This document shows positions 39,540-47,903 of a stretch of DNA of 64,000 nt, piece by piece. Numbering within the stretch: the first letter of the stretch is position 1; each line of letters opens with the position of its first letter. Made by a program: the position numbers and the translations under genes. A model generated the notes under the pieces. The model ran no database searches and had not been told where the DNA came from. It saw nothing but the letters and a program-made list of their open reading frames with translations. Origin of the DNA: Micavibrio sp. UBA6929 (GTDB lineage: Bacteria; Pseudomonadota; Alphaproteobacteria; Micavibrionales; Micavibrionaceae); contig DKAJ01000009.1 in NCBI GenBank assembly GCA_002448815.1, positions 211,386 to 275,385 of the forward strand. The letters run 5' to 3'.

Positions 39540-41258
39540 ATGTCTTTAAAAAAACTTAAGGTAACGCATAAAATTAATTTATTGGTTTTAGGTGCTATTG
39601 TATTTCTGTCAGCGATTGTTGCTCTCGGTGTTTCAAAGGACATTGCACACAATCTCCAGCAAGATACAATTGAAATGCAAAACCAAAACATTCTTGTTTC
39701 GGCATCTGTGTTTGAACACAGTCTAGGCGATGTTTTCGCAATAGAGGGCTTGTCGACAAGCAAAATGCGCTTTACCTTGTCCGAAATACCAACCTTTTCT
39801 CATCACGATATCGTGGATCATATTGGCGCTATCACAGGTGAAACTGCGACATTGTTTATTTGGGACGAGGAAACGCAGGATTTTTGGCGTAAGACCACCA
39901 ATATTATCAAGGATGACGGCCAGCGCGCCGTAAATACGCCGCTTGGGAAAAATGGCGCTGTCTATCCATTTCTTGTCAAAGGCGAGGTTTTCCAAGGTGA
40001 GGCCGTTATCTTAGGTAAAGATTACTATACCCGCTATGATCCGATCTTTTTAAAAGGCACAGATAAAGTCATCGGGATTTTATATGTCGGCCTTGAAAAG
40101 GCACAATTCTTAGAAAAGCAAACCGCGATTATTTCCCTGCTGGCCGTGATTGTAACACTTTCTGCTATTGTTATTATCTGCATTGCGTCATTCTTATTGC
40201 GACAGATTTTATCAAAGCCTTTGCAAGGCATTACCAAGCAAATGATCCGCCTGTCTAACGGAGAAAAAGATCTGCAAATTACGGGCGTTGACCGTTTTGA
40301 TGAAATTGGCGATATGGCCAAAGCTCTTGAGGTCTTCCGCCAAAACGCACTAGAGGTCGAGCAACTGCAGGAAAAGCAAGTCCTTCAGCAGCAAAAAGCC
40401 GAACAAGAAAAACATCAAGCGGCGCTTGATACGGCTGCATCATTCGAGGAAAGCATTGGTGCAATTGTTGGCGGCGTAGAGCGTGCCTCACAAGAGATGC
40501 AAAAAATGTCAGTGACACTCTCTGAAGCACTATCCCGAGCATCAACACAGTCATCATCAATGTCATCTGCGTCACAAGAAGTCGCAGGTAATGTCAGTAC
40601 TGTCGCCTCTGCCGCAGAAGAAATGAGCTCCTCTATCCGTGAAATTTCTGGCAATATCAGAGAAACCGCTCGCACTGCCAAACAATGTGCATCTTCGGCT
40701 CAAACCTCCCAAAAAGGTTTGGAGAAGCTCAAAAGTGCCGTTGATGAAATTGATGTGGTTATTCAGTCAATTAATGATGTGGCCGAACAAACCAATCTTC
40801 TTGCCCTCAATGCAACGATCGAGGCTGCTCGCGCGGGAGAGGCTGGAAAAGGCTTCGCCGTTGTCGCATCAGAGGTAAAATCTTTGGCCAATGAAACGCA
40901 TAAAATGACAGAAGAAATTGCGACCAAAGTAGAAGATATCAAAGCAAGCGCAGAGCAAACGATCGAAAGCGTTAGTAATATCATCCATCAGATTACAGCT
41001 GTTGATGAGAAGACCGAAAGCGTCGCCTCTGCCATCGAAGAGCAAAGCAGCACCACGACAGAAATCAGCCGCAGTGTATCTCAGATTGCAACAGGTACAG
41101 GTGAAGTCTCTCAAAGTAGTGAAGAGTTGCAAATGCTGACAACTGAAAGCGCTCAGTCGACTGAACAATTCAGAAACGTTGCCAATGACCTATTGTCAGA
41201 GATCACGCATCTGAATGAGTCAATTGACGGATTTCTTACAAAAATAAAAGTGGGTTAA
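39540..41258 (+). CDS. Methyl-accepting chemotaxis protein with a Cache-type periplasmic sensor
   Basis: This 572-residue chemoreceptor begins with TM helix 1 ([20 protein letters not shown]). A periplasmic Cache-like domain covers about 35-185 ([43 protein letters not shown]), then TM2 ([19 protein letters not shown]) and HAMP ([22 protein letters not shown]). A long coiled-coil signalling domain contains the hairpin tip [28 protein letters not shown]. There is no C-terminal CheR-binding pentapeptide. The ligand is unknown; this Cache class often binds small organic acids. A GTG at 39537 directly precedes the chosen ATG. A chemoreceptor implies motility or a Che-type pathway elsewhere in the genome. 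Confidence 0.92.
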   Translation: MSLKKLKVTHKINLLVLGAIVFLSAIVALGVSKDIAHNLQQDTIEMQNQNILVSASVFEHSLGDVFAIEGLSTSKMRFTLSEIPTFSHHDIVDHIGAITGETATLFIWDEETQDFWRKTTNIIKDDGQRAVNTPLGKNGAVYPFLVKGEVFQGEAVILGKDYYTRYDPIFLKGTDKVIGILYVGLEKAQFLEKQTAIISLLAVIVTLSAIVIICIASFLLRQILSKPLQGITKQMIRLSNGEKDLQITGVDRFDEIGDMAKALEVFRQNALEVEQLQEKQVLQQQKAEQEKHQAALDTAASFEESIGAIVGGVERASQEMQKMSVTLSEALSRASTQSSSMSSASQEVAGNVSTVASAAEEMSSSIREISGNIRETARTAKQCASSAQTSQKGLEKLKSAVDEIDVVIQSINDVAEQTNLLALNATIEAARAGEAGKGFAVVASEVKSLANETHKMTEEIATKVEDIKASAEQTIESVSNIIHQITAVDEKTESVASAIEEQSSTTTEISRSVSQIATGTGEVSQSSEELQMLTTESAQSTEQFRNVANDLLSEITHLNESIDGFLTKIKVG

Positions 41259-41297
41259 CGTTTAGAGGGTTTTGCCTTTTTCCTGCTATAGAAAATT

Positions 41298-41330
41298 TTA
41301 GCCTGTAGGATCAATATCCCTGCAGGCTAA
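41298..41330. terminator. Stem-loop between the chemoreceptor and the mcrC remnant
   Basis: TTAGCCTGTAGG and CCTGCAGGCTAA form a 12-bp stem with one G-T wobble and a 9-nt loop, 39 bp past the chemoreceptor stop. The stem includes the stop codon of the mcrC fragment. There is no strong T-run on the plus side and only AATTTT on the minus side, so termination is plausible but not certain. Confidence 0.4.
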
Positions 41331-41864
41331 ATTGTATCCAATGTGTGCGGTTAATGAAACCATATCAAACATTGAATAGTACTCAATAAGAGCCTCTCTC
41401 AAACTATGTTTGGTCGAATTAATAAGAGCTAATTCCTCAATACAAAACTTTAATGTAAATTTAATAAGCTGATTAAATGGATTGTCTGGTGTGAAATCAT
41501 AATAGCTGATAGATGCTTTGTTAAAATGTCCGTGAGACCAAAGCATTTTTATAGAATCATTAATGTTAATCCTGCCTCTAATCTGATCTGCGTTCTCTTT
41601 TTTGAGAATGTATTCTTTCAAGACCCCTTCTCTTTCAAGAGTCTGCAATTCATTAAACAAACACTCTGCCATAAATTCAAAAACAACAGAGTTGGAATAT
41701 TCACTTTCTTTATACTTTTTTGAAAAAAAACTTAAGGTACTAAAACTATCTTCCGCAATAGAAACAATACGAGTTAGATTTGATATTGAGAACTTTGGCT
41801 TAATCTCTATCGCTAAATTATTATTAATAGGTATTAAACCTATAAAACCGCCTGCGACTAGGAT
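41298..41864 (-). pseudogene. McrC-like restriction subunit, fragment
   Basis: The minus-strand frame is open for 188 codons from just after a stop at 41865. It has no in-frame ATG until 41672. The translation matches the middle of McrC (McrBC 5-methylcytosine restriction): IEIKPKFSISNLTRIVSIAED, LKKENADQIRGRININDSI, YYDFTPDNPFNQLIKFTLKF. Full McrC proteins are about 350-450 residues. This piece lacks the N-terminus and stops soon after the conserved core. No mcrB GTPase is present, so the restriction system cannot be functional here. The sequence is AT-rich compared with its neighbours. It abuts an integrase fragment in another frame, with a 7-bp overlap. Confidence 0.75.
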
Positions 41865-42148
41865 TTAGCAATACGCTCTTTGGTCTTTTCTCTGGCGTTC
41901 TTAAAAAACTCACTCAGAATGGCTCTTATTTCGTGATAATCCATTAGTTTTATTACCGGATTTTGCATTATACCTTCTGCAAGGTAAACGATAGACCGTA
42001 CCATTTGCAATGCAGTTTGTGGGCATCTCGTTTCTAATGAAAGCCTTATATCAGTCTGTTTGGCTTTTGGATGAAGGGATGCAGGAATCGGATAACGGAA
42101 ATAAAATACGTTGTGCCTAGATAAGGTCAAATATGTAGGTATTTTCAT
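41858..42148 (-). pseudogene. Phage-type integrase, N-terminal fragment
   Basis: The 96 residues resemble the N-terminal arm-binding domain of tyrosine-recombinase integrases: LTLSRHNVFYFRYPIPASLHP followed by IRLSLETRCPQTALQMVRSIVYLAE. Integrases are normally about 350-450 residues; the core-binding and catalytic domains (R-H-R-Y) are missing. The frame stops where the McrC fragment starts, so a deletion probably joined the two. It sits 66 bp from the 3' end of tRNA-Glu, the typical position of an integrase next to its attachment site. It looks like a dead remnant of an integrated element. Confidence 0.72.
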
Positions 42149-42157
42149 TTTTATGTC

Positions 42158-42180
42158 TCACCAGTATTGCGCACTGGTGA
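42158..42180. promoter_or_regulatory. Perfect stem-loop in front of the integrase fragment
   Basis: TCACCAGT and ACTGGTGA form an 8-bp perfect inverted repeat around ATTGCGC, 10 bp upstream of the integrase fragment's ATG and 34 bp past the tRNA-Glu 3' end. It may be a leftover operator of the integrated element or part of tRNA transcript termination. No T-run follows the stem on the minus strand. Confidence 0.4.
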
Positions 42181-42213
42181 AAAACATATCCAAGTCGTTG
42201 ATACAAATGGAAA

Positions 42214-42289
42214 TGGCATCCCGTACGGGATTCGAACCCGTGTTGCCGCCGTGAAAGGGCGGTGTCCTAGGCCTCTAGACGAACGGGAC
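42214..42289 (-). tRNA. tRNA-Glu (anticodon TTC)
   Basis: The minus strand reads as a complete 76-nt tRNA: acceptor GTCCCGT pairing with ACGGGAT, a D-arm region with CTAGAGG, an anticodon arm CCGCC-CTTTCAC-GGCGG with TTC at its centre, T-loop GGTTCGAATCC, and an encoded 3' CCA. The glutamate identity follows from anticodon TTC. Its 3' end faces the integrase fragment, making it the probable historical attachment site. Confidence 0.95.
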
Positions 42290-42317
42290 GCATAAGAGTT
42301 GCCTTAAAGACTGATGC

Positions 42318-42347
42318 TTTATAATAGCTTTGCTACACAAAAATCAA
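42318..42347 (-). promoter_or_regulatory. Possible sigma70-type promoter for tRNA-Glu
   Basis: On the minus strand TTGATT (42347-42342) and TATAAA (42323-42318) are separated by 18 bp, and TATAAA ends about 28 nt before the mature tRNA 5' end. The fit to consensus is moderate. Confidence 0.4.
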
Positions 42348-42502
42348 GTATCTTTTTCGGAAAAAGTGAAAAAACTTTATCCTGTGCTGTAACGCGCAGT
42401 TTTTAAGCTGTTTAAGAGAAACATCGCCGTATGAGGGAATGTTTTGACGATGGCTTTTTCATCGGTGCTGAGTGCCTGAATAAGCCTTGTGCAGGTTGCT
42501 CT

Positions 42503-43606
42503 TTATGGTAGTGGATTTGTCTGGAAGAGCCTGACGCGCAGGCCGCCATGTTGGACAGGTGCATTGCTTGATAAAAACGGTAATTCTGTCGCGCGGGCAA
42601 GGGATGCATCAGTTGTAATAATGCCAACGCGCCATCCTGAAAAATGCGTTCGCAGCGCCGCGCCCATGCTTTTATATAAAGGCATAATCTTTTTCTTGTC
42701 CCCGATGCGCCCTCCATAAGGCGGGTTGATGATAACAAGACCGCTTTGATCGGTGGGCGGGGTTATGTCGCTGATGGCTTGTTGCGTGAAATGCGTGGTG
42801 GTCTCAACGCCCGCGCGCGCAGCATTTTCGGCGCTCATTTGAACGGCGCCACTGTCGCGGTCACTCCCATAAAAGGCCAGGCCTGTTTGTGGGGTGCGTG
42901 TGACGCTGCGCATGGTTTGCCATGCAGATGGATCAAAGGTCGCTAAATGCTCAAAGGCGAAATGACGTGCCCTGCCGGGGTTGAGGCGTGCGGCAATTTC
43001 CGCGGCTTCGATGACAAACGTGCCAGAGCCGCACATCGGGTCATAGACGGGCTCTGTCCCGTTATAGCCGCATTGCTGCAGGAACAGCGCTGCCATATTT
43101 TCGCGCATGGGGGCTTTGTTGACTGCGGCTTTAAACCCACGCTTATGCAAAAGCGCACCTGAAGTATCAACGCTGATGGTGCAGGTATCATGGTCGATGC
43201 GCGCCATGATGGTTACGTCTGCTTCGGTGGATGGTTCGGCGCCAAGCGCGGCGCTTATCGCACGCTCAATCCGCTCTGCCGCGGCCTTGGAGTGATAGAT
43301 CTTGGACTTGGAGCAGCTCACCTCAACGCGAAAAGGGACACTGGCCCTTAGGACATCTGTCCATACGACATCGCGTGCTTGCGTTTCTAAATGAGAAAGA
43401 TTGGTCGCCCGAAATGAGGTGATGCGCGCCAAAATGCGTGATGCGCCGCGGACCCACAGATTGGCGCGCCATACATCTGGCCACTCGCCCTGAATAGTTA
43501 CGCCGCCAGTAATCGCCTTAGCGCGTTTGAATCCTTTGCCGCGTACTTCTTCATAGAGGGCCGTTTCCAACCCCGGCGCGGTTGCAAGAAATATTTCAAA
43601 GCTCAT
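42503..43606 (-). CDS. THUMP-domain class I RNA methyltransferase (RlmL N-terminal/YcbY-type)
   Basis: The 367-residue protein begins with a ferredoxin-like/THUMP RNA-binding part (IFLATAPGLETALYEEVRGKGF; VEVSCSKSKIYHSKAAAERIERAI). A Rossmann methyltransferase domain follows, with DPMCGSGTFVIEAAEIAARLNPG for SAM binding and the catalytic IINPPYGGRIG (NPPY). This is the single-domain form of the 23S rRNA guanine-N2 methyltransferase family (RlmL/RlmK type, PF01170); the exact target base is inferred by homology only. It is a single-gene unit upstream of tRNA-Glu on the same strand. Confidence 0.87.
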   Translation of the reverse strand: MSFEIFLATAPGLETALYEEVRGKGFKRAKAITGGVTIQGEWPDVWRANLWVRGASRILARITSFRATNLSHLETQARDVVWTDVLRASVPFRVEVSCSKSKIYHSKAAAERIERAISAALGAEPSTEADVTIMARIDHDTCTISVDTSGALLHKRGFKAAVNKAPMRENMAALFLQQCGYNGTEPVYDPMCGSGTFVIEAAEIAARLNPGRARHFAFEHLATFDPSAWQTMRSVTRTPQTGLAFYGSDRDSGAVQMSAENAARAGVETTTHFTQQAISDITPPTDQSGLVIINPPYGGRIGDKKKIMPLYKSMGAALRTHFSGWRVGIITTDASLARATELPFLSSNAPVQHGGLRVRLFQTNPLP

Positions 43607-43651
43607 AATCTGATATGTGTCCTATGTGTAAGGGGTATATATGAAATCGAC

Positions 43652-43683
43652 AGAATTAGGCATCCATACAATAGAATTAGGCA
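43652..43683. repeat. Two 11-bp direct repeats, 21 bp apart
   Basis: AGAATTAGGCA occurs at 43652-43662 and 43673-43683, a spacing of 21 bp or about two helical turns. A shorter match (AGAATTA) lies at 43728. They are in the gap between the divergent methyltransferase and truncated alcohol dehydrogenase and could be a regulator-binding tandem. Confidence 0.4.
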
Positions 43684-43754
43684 AGCAATCTGTTGCCACT
43701 GCACTATATAATTAAACAATAGAGCATAGAATTAATAAATCATAGGAGAAAGAC

Positions 43755-44069
43755 ATGAAAACGATTGGATACGCAGCACACTCATCAGACGCCAATATGG
43801 TGCCATACCATTTCGAGCGCCGTGCCCTGCGCGAGAACGATGTCGCAATCGAAATCCTCTATAGTGGTATTTGTCACTCTGATTTGCATACGGTGAACGG
43901 GGACTGGGGCGATCAGCCTTATCCGTTAGTGCCAGGACACGAGATTGTCGGTCGCGTACTTGAAGTCGGATCGGCCGTGAAAGCCTATAAGGAAGGTGAT
44001 AAAGTGGCCGTCGGCTGTATGGTGGATAGCTGTCAAGACTGTGATCAGTGCCATAACTCTCTAATATGA
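43755..44069 (+). pseudogene. Zinc-dependent alcohol dehydrogenase (YahK/cinnamyl-ADH type), N-terminal fragment
   Basis: The 104 residues align with the start of YahK-like NADP-dependent alcohol dehydrogenases. GICHSDLHTVNGDWG and LVPGHEIVGRVLEVGSAV supply the catalytic zinc site, and CMVDSCQDCDQC the first structural-zinc cysteines. The family is about 350 residues. Here the frame diverges right after the third cysteine and stops, and I cannot find the NADP-binding half in the following 150 bp. A good AGGAG ribosome-binding site remains, so the truncation may be recent. The protein should be inactive. Confidence 0.75.
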
Positions 44070-44214
44070 CTTTAAATACAGGCACATAGCTATTATATAT
44101 TTGTAAAACTGAATAAAGTCCGAACAAGATAATATATATACTTTTGCACAGGTAAGATAATATGGATGACCTGTACGGATTGTGGAGGACGGTAGGAATA
44201 AGCGCAGTAAGTTT
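44070..44214. other. Short AT-rich spacer, no gene seen
   Basis: This is the gap between the truncated dehydrogenase and the end of the photolyase operon. It contains an ACAGGT-N15-ACCTGT dyad around 44149-44175 that could end the minus-strand operon. No coding sequence is convincing. Confidence 0.35.
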
Positions 44215-44361
44215 CTAACGAGTTTTAAGGTGACGGTTTCTTTTGCAGCGCTCCGAGCAATATTTAACCGCGTCCCAGTCTTTGCGCCACTTTTTACGCC
44301 AAGTAAAGGAAAGACCGCAGACAAGGCAGGTCTTGGTCGGCAGATCAGACTTTTTCTTCAT
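44215..44361 (-). CDS. DUF2256 small zinc-ribbon-like protein
   Basis: This is a 48-residue protein. It starts MKKKSDLPTKTCLVCGLSF and continues TWRKKWRKDWDAVKYCSERC. The two Cys-x2/3-Cys pairs (Cys12/15, Cys35/39) suggest zinc binding. The sequence matches the DUF2256 family, which is repeatedly found beside FeS-type photolyase/cryptochrome genes, as here. Its ATG overlaps the end of the photolyase gene by 17 bp, indicating translational coupling. The function is unknown; it could be an accessory factor for the photolyase or its FeS cluster. Confidence 0.85.
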   Translation of the reverse strand: MKKKSDLPTKTCLVCGLSFTWRKKWRKDWDAVKYCSERCKRNRHLKTR

Positions 44362-45883
44362 TATCTAATGCCGTCAAGAAACGCGCTGCGTCTTGTGTGA
44401 TTGCGCTGCGTTTTTCATTGTTCATCTTATTAAGGGTTGCGTATGCGTGATTAAGGCGGGGATTGCCGCGCAGTTGATCTTCATGGCGCGCAAAGAAATC
44501 CCAATAAAGATAATTAAATGGGCAGGCATCAGGGCCATTTTTCTTGGTAACTTTGTAAGAACATTTTTTGCAATAATCTGACATTTTATTGATGTAATTA
44601 CCGCCTGCCGCATAGGGCTTGCTGCCCAAATGGCCACCATCAGCATATAAAATCATGCCAGAAACATTCGGCATTTCGACCCATTCAAAGGCGTCGGCAT
44701 AAACAACCAAAAACCATTCATTGACCTGACGCGGATCAATGCCTGCAATCAAAGCAAAATTACCTAAAACCATCAGACGCTGGATATGATGGGCATAGGC
44801 ATTTTCTTGTGTTTCACGAACGCATTGCCGCAAGCAATTCATTTTCGTTTCGCCGCCCCAATAAAGCCAGGGTAGGTTGCGTGATGCGCTCAAAAAGTTT
44901 TCATCGGCGTAATCAGGCATCTTCATCCAGTAAATGCCGCGCACATATTCGCGCCAGCCGATGATCTGTCTGATAAAACCCTCGGCAGCATTAAGAGGCG
45001 CCTTGCCAGCGCGATAAGCATCTTCTGCCTTTTCGACGACTTCCAGCGGTGTAAGCAGGCCGCAATTTATATAAAAACTAAGATGTGAATGAAACATCCA
45101 CGGCTCCCCATGCAGCATACAATCCTGATAATCGCCAAATGTCGGCAAGCGCTCTGTGATAAATTTATCCAGTGCATAAAGCGCCTGCTCACGTGTGACA
45201 GCAAAATAAAAAGGTTCGATATCGCCAAAATGCTCGGCAAAGCGGTCCGATACTAAATCTATGCATTCTTGCGTGATGCTGTCATGTTGTGCGGTATAGG
45301 GTGCAGGCACGCGCAGGCCATCTTTAGGCGGTTTACGATTTTCACTATCATAATTCCATTGCCCGCCCTCGGGCTTGTCATCGTTCATGAGGATGTTATA
45401 CGCCTTACGCATCTCGCGGTAAAAATACTCCATGCGCAGCGCATTACGGTCTTTGGCCCAATTTTGAAAGGCATCAATGCTGCACAAAAAGCGTGTGTCT
45501 TCTAGGATTTCCACAGGTAAATTAAATGCGCTTTCCCAACCTTGAATAGCCTGAAGAACGCGATATTCACCAGGAAAGGTGACAATGATTTTATCCGGAC
45601 TATACGCGGTGATTGCGCGCTGAACCTCGCCAGTAAAGGATCCTGCATTGTTTGGATCATCCAGCTTGGTATACGCAACGTTATAGCCGCGCTGCTCTAG
45701 TTCTTGCGCAAAATGGCGCATGGCTGAAAATAAAAAGGCGATCTTCTTTTTATGATGCTTTACATAGGTGCCTTCTTCCATGACCTCGCACATCAGGATA
45801 ATGTCATTGTCCTTGTCGCACCCTTCTAATGAAGAGATCCCATGAGTGAGGTGATCACCAAGAATTAACCGAAGTGCGCTCAT
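44345..45883 (-). CDS. FeS-type bacterial photolyase/cryptochrome (deoxyribodipyrimidine photolyase-related)
   Basis: The 512 residues start with the antenna-domain sequence LRLILGDHLTHGISSLEG, and the helical FAD-binding domain follows. Conserved segments are GFIRQIIGWREYVRGIYW, HHIQRLMVLGNFALIAGIDP and ADAFEWVEMPNVSGMILYADGG. Cysteines in MNCLRQCVRE and DYCKKCSY...DACPFNYLYWDFF match the four-cysteine pattern that holds a 4Fe-4S cluster in FeS-BCP/PhrB proteins. Characterised relatives repair (6-4) photoproducts or act as photoreceptors; which applies here cannot be told. It is the second-last gene of a long minus-strand operon, overlapping its SDR neighbour by 4 bp. Confidence 0.92.
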   Translation of the reverse strand: MSALRLILGDHLTHGISSLEGCDKDNDIILMCEVMEEGTYVKHHKKKIAFLFSAMRHFAQELEQRGYNVAYTKLDDPNNAGSFTGEVQRAITAYSPDKIIVTFPGEYRVLQAIQGWESAFNLPVEILEDTRFLCSIDAFQNWAKDRNALRMEYFYREMRKAYNILMNDDKPEGGQWNYDSENRKPPKDGLRVPAPYTAQHDSITQECIDLVSDRFAEHFGDIEPFYFAVTREQALYALDKFITERLPTFGDYQDCMLHGEPWMFHSHLSFYINCGLLTPLEVVEKAEDAYRAGKAPLNAAEGFIRQIIGWREYVRGIYWMKMPDYADENFLSASRNLPWLYWGGETKMNCLRQCVRETQENAYAHHIQRLMVLGNFALIAGIDPRQVNEWFLVVYADAFEWVEMPNVSGMILYADGGHLGSKPYAAGGNYINKMSDYCKKCSYKVTKKNGPDACPFNYLYWDFFARHEDQLRGNPRLNHAYATLNKMNNEKRSAITQDAARFLTALDNEEKV

Positions 45884-46593
45884 GGTTCAACCTCCTGCCC
45901 GTCCCAGGCAAGGCATTTCCCGCTATCGTTCGGGGATGCATTCTTGATAACGTGCAACAATTTTTGTGCAGCATAATCAGGTGTAAAGAGTTTGCCTTCT
46001 TGGACATTTGACTGAAAGGGATCTGACAAGTCGCTATCAACTGTTCCTGGGTGCAGGCCTAAAATAATGACCTTTTTGTGACGCCGTGCCATTTCTATCG
46101 CGGCATTTTTAAGGATCATATTCAGCGCGGCTTTTGACGCGCGGTAGGCATACCAGCCGCCCAGGCGGTTATCAGATATACTGCCAACGCGCGCCGAAAG
46201 TGCGGCAAAAACGGCGCGCTTATCCGTGCGCAAAAGTGGTAGAAAATGTTTGGCCACAAGTGCAGGTAATATGCTGTTGGCTTGAAACACTGTTTGGAAT
46301 TTCTCGGCAGATAAATCACGCAGCGATTTTTCCGGCTGTAAGGCGTCCCCATTGTGCAGTAAACCCGTGGTCACCAGAACCATATCAAAGCCACGATCGC
46401 TATAAGCTTGCTGCGCGGCAGCCTTAATGCTGTCTTCGCAGTTATAGTCTATCTGATGATGTATAACATGTGTGGCCGGACGCTGTTTCTTGCTTGAAAA
46501 GCTATGAATTTCGATGTCGGCGTGAGCCGCCAAAAGCCGCTTTATAAAGGCCGTTCCTATTGCGCCAGTGCTGCCAATCACGCCGACCTTCAT
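45880..46593 (-). CDS. Short-chain dehydrogenase/reductase (C-factor-like)
   Basis: This 237-residue SDR has the cofactor loop GVIGSTGAIGTAFIKRLL and the catalytic YxxxK in GGWYAYRASKAALNMILK, with the serine in AALSARVGSI. The sequence is closest in type to C-factor/CsgA-like SDRs that commonly accompany this photolyase/lipid gene set. The substrate is unknown. Its stop overlaps the photolyase start (ATGA), so translation is coupled. Confidence 0.85.
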   Translation of the reverse strand: MKVGVIGSTGAIGTAFIKRLLAAHADIEIHSFSSKKQRPATHVIHHQIDYNCEDSIKAAAQQAYSDRGFDMVLVTTGLLHNGDALQPEKSLRDLSAEKFQTVFQANSILPALVAKHFLPLLRTDKRAVFAALSARVGSISDNRLGGWYAYRASKAALNMILKNAAIEMARRHKKVIILGLHPGTVDSDLSDPFQSNVQEGKLFTPDYAAQKLLHVIKNASPNDSGKCLAWDGQEVEP

Positions 46594-46596
46594 GAC

Positions 46597-47361
46597 CTAT
46601 GCTTTCTTTGCCATGAAACGCGAAAGCATGAAAAACAAACCATATGGCAACATGCGAATGATCTTCATGATAAAGGTAAAACGCTTGGGGAAATGAATTT
46701 CAAAATGTCGTTTCAGCAAACCATCGGCAATAGCTGATGCGGCGACTTCGGCTTCGATCATCATGGGCATTTGAAAATCATTTTTATCGGTCAGCGGCGT
46801 ACGCACAAACCCTGGCGAGATAATTTTGACATCAATATTCTTGGGTGCGAGCTCTATTTTCAGGCTTTCCCCCAAATTGATAAGCGCGGCTTTTGTTGCG
46901 CAATATGGCTGCCCCGTTGGAAGACCGCGATATCCCGCAACCGAAGCGCACAAAACAAGCTGCCCTTGCTTGTGTTGTTCGAAATGCGGCTGGATGCTGT
47001 CGATCAGGTTAAAGGCACCGCCAACATTGACATTCAACATGTCATGAATAAAGGATAGAGGTTTTGCCTGCCCATCATGCGGACTGTATATTGCGGCCAA
47101 AAAGATCGCGCTATCGATGCTTTGGAAGTGCTTTAAAATATCGGCTTGGGCAGATTTTATCGATTCAGGATTGGCAACATCAAGTGGTGCGATGACATGG
47201 CCTTCACCATCTAAATGGTTCATAAGGTCTTGCAGGTTTTCTTTTCGCCGCGCAGATAAGGCCAGTTTAGCGCCGCGCGATGCCAGTTCTTTTGCAAGGG
47301 CTGCGCCGATACCGCTGCTGGCGCCGATAATCCAGATATGTTTATTGTCTAAATGTTTCAT
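46597..47361 (-). CDS. Short-chain dehydrogenase/reductase
   Basis: This 254-residue classical SDR has IIGASSGIGAALAKELASRGA for nucleotide binding, NVNVGGAF for the structural asparagine, and the catalytic serine and YxxxK in CASVAGYRGLPTGQPYCATKAAL. The C-terminal hydrophobic tail (FIMKIIRMLPYGLFFMLSRFMAKKA) suggests membrane association, consistent with a lipid substrate. It overlaps the DUF3833 gene by 4 bp and lies 3 bp upstream of the second SDR. The substrate is not predictable. Confidence 0.87.
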   Translation of the reverse strand: MKHLDNKHIWIIGASSGIGAALAKELASRGAKLALSARRKENLQDLMNHLDGEGHVIAPLDVANPESIKSAQADILKHFQSIDSAIFLAAIYSPHDGQAKPLSFIHDMLNVNVGGAFNLIDSIQPHFEQHKQGQLVLCASVAGYRGLPTGQPYCATKAALINLGESLKIELAPKNIDVKIISPGFVRTPLTDKNDFQMPMMIEAEVAASAIADGLLKRHFEIHFPKRFTFIMKIIRMLPYGLFFMLSRFMAKKA

Positions 47362-47903
47362 TCGTTATCATCTTGCTTTTGCATGAATAGCGTCAGCTCC
47401 CCAACGGTCAGGCCAAATTTTTTCAGATATGATCTGTTTATCAAAACACCATCATTCATTAAAAACATCCAGTCATCAAAGGTAATCCGGTATGTTTTTT
47501 CGCCGACATCCAAATCCATTGCATAAGCCCAGCGCATTGCATTGCCCGCGGTATGGCCCGTTGCCGTTCCAATGATATCACCTGCCGATCCTTCATATTG
47601 GCTGGCAGCGATTTGCTTGATGGTCCATGTGCGTTCTTGCGTTTCACCATCGTAATACACAAACTTCTCTTTCAGTGTCCCCGTATCACCTTTCCATGTG
47701 CCGATCATTTCAACATCAAAGCGGCGCGTGACTTTACCTGTATAATCTTGCACAAGCCCCCATGCCTTGATCGGGCCAGTAAAATAGCTACGCAAATCCA
47801 AAGGTGGTTGCGTTGCTTGATAATCGTTTACTTTTGGGCCACCTGCGCAGCCACTAAGAAATGTGAGCAGTCCCATGATGAGTACTCCTTTCAGTATGTT
47901 CAT
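47358..47903 (-). CDS. DUF3833 lipoprotein
   Basis: This 181-residue protein has a lipoprotein signal, MNILKGVLIMGLLTFLSGC, and then a lipocalin-like beta-rich domain (GPIKAWGLVQDYTGKVTRRFDVEMIGTWKGD; YRITFDDWMFLMNDGVLINRSYLKKFG). That pattern is typical of DUF3833, which recurs in these CFA/DUF1365/photolyase clusters. It may carry or bind a modified lipid in the envelope. The start at 47903 has AAGGAAGGA upstream and overlaps the end of the MFS gene by 50 bp. A second ATG at 47876, also with AAGGAG, would destroy the signal peptide. Confidence 0.85.
   Translation of the reverse strand: MNILKGVLIMGLLTFLSGCAGGPKVNDYQATQPPLDLRSYFTGPIKAWGLVQDYTGKVTRRFDVEMIGTWKGDTGTLKEKFVYYDGETQERTWTIKQIAASQYEGSAGDIIGTATGHTAGNAMRWAYAMDLDVGEKTYRITFDDWMFLMNDGVLINRSYLKKFGLTVGELTLFMQKQDDNE

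Noticed and set aside
44061..44324. 87-codon minus-strand open frame overlapping the photolyase operon end
   Set aside because: It lies in a different frame from the DUF2256 protein (44215-44361), which has recognisable family cysteines and an overlapping start. The longer frame has no homology and AT-rich low-quality sequence.
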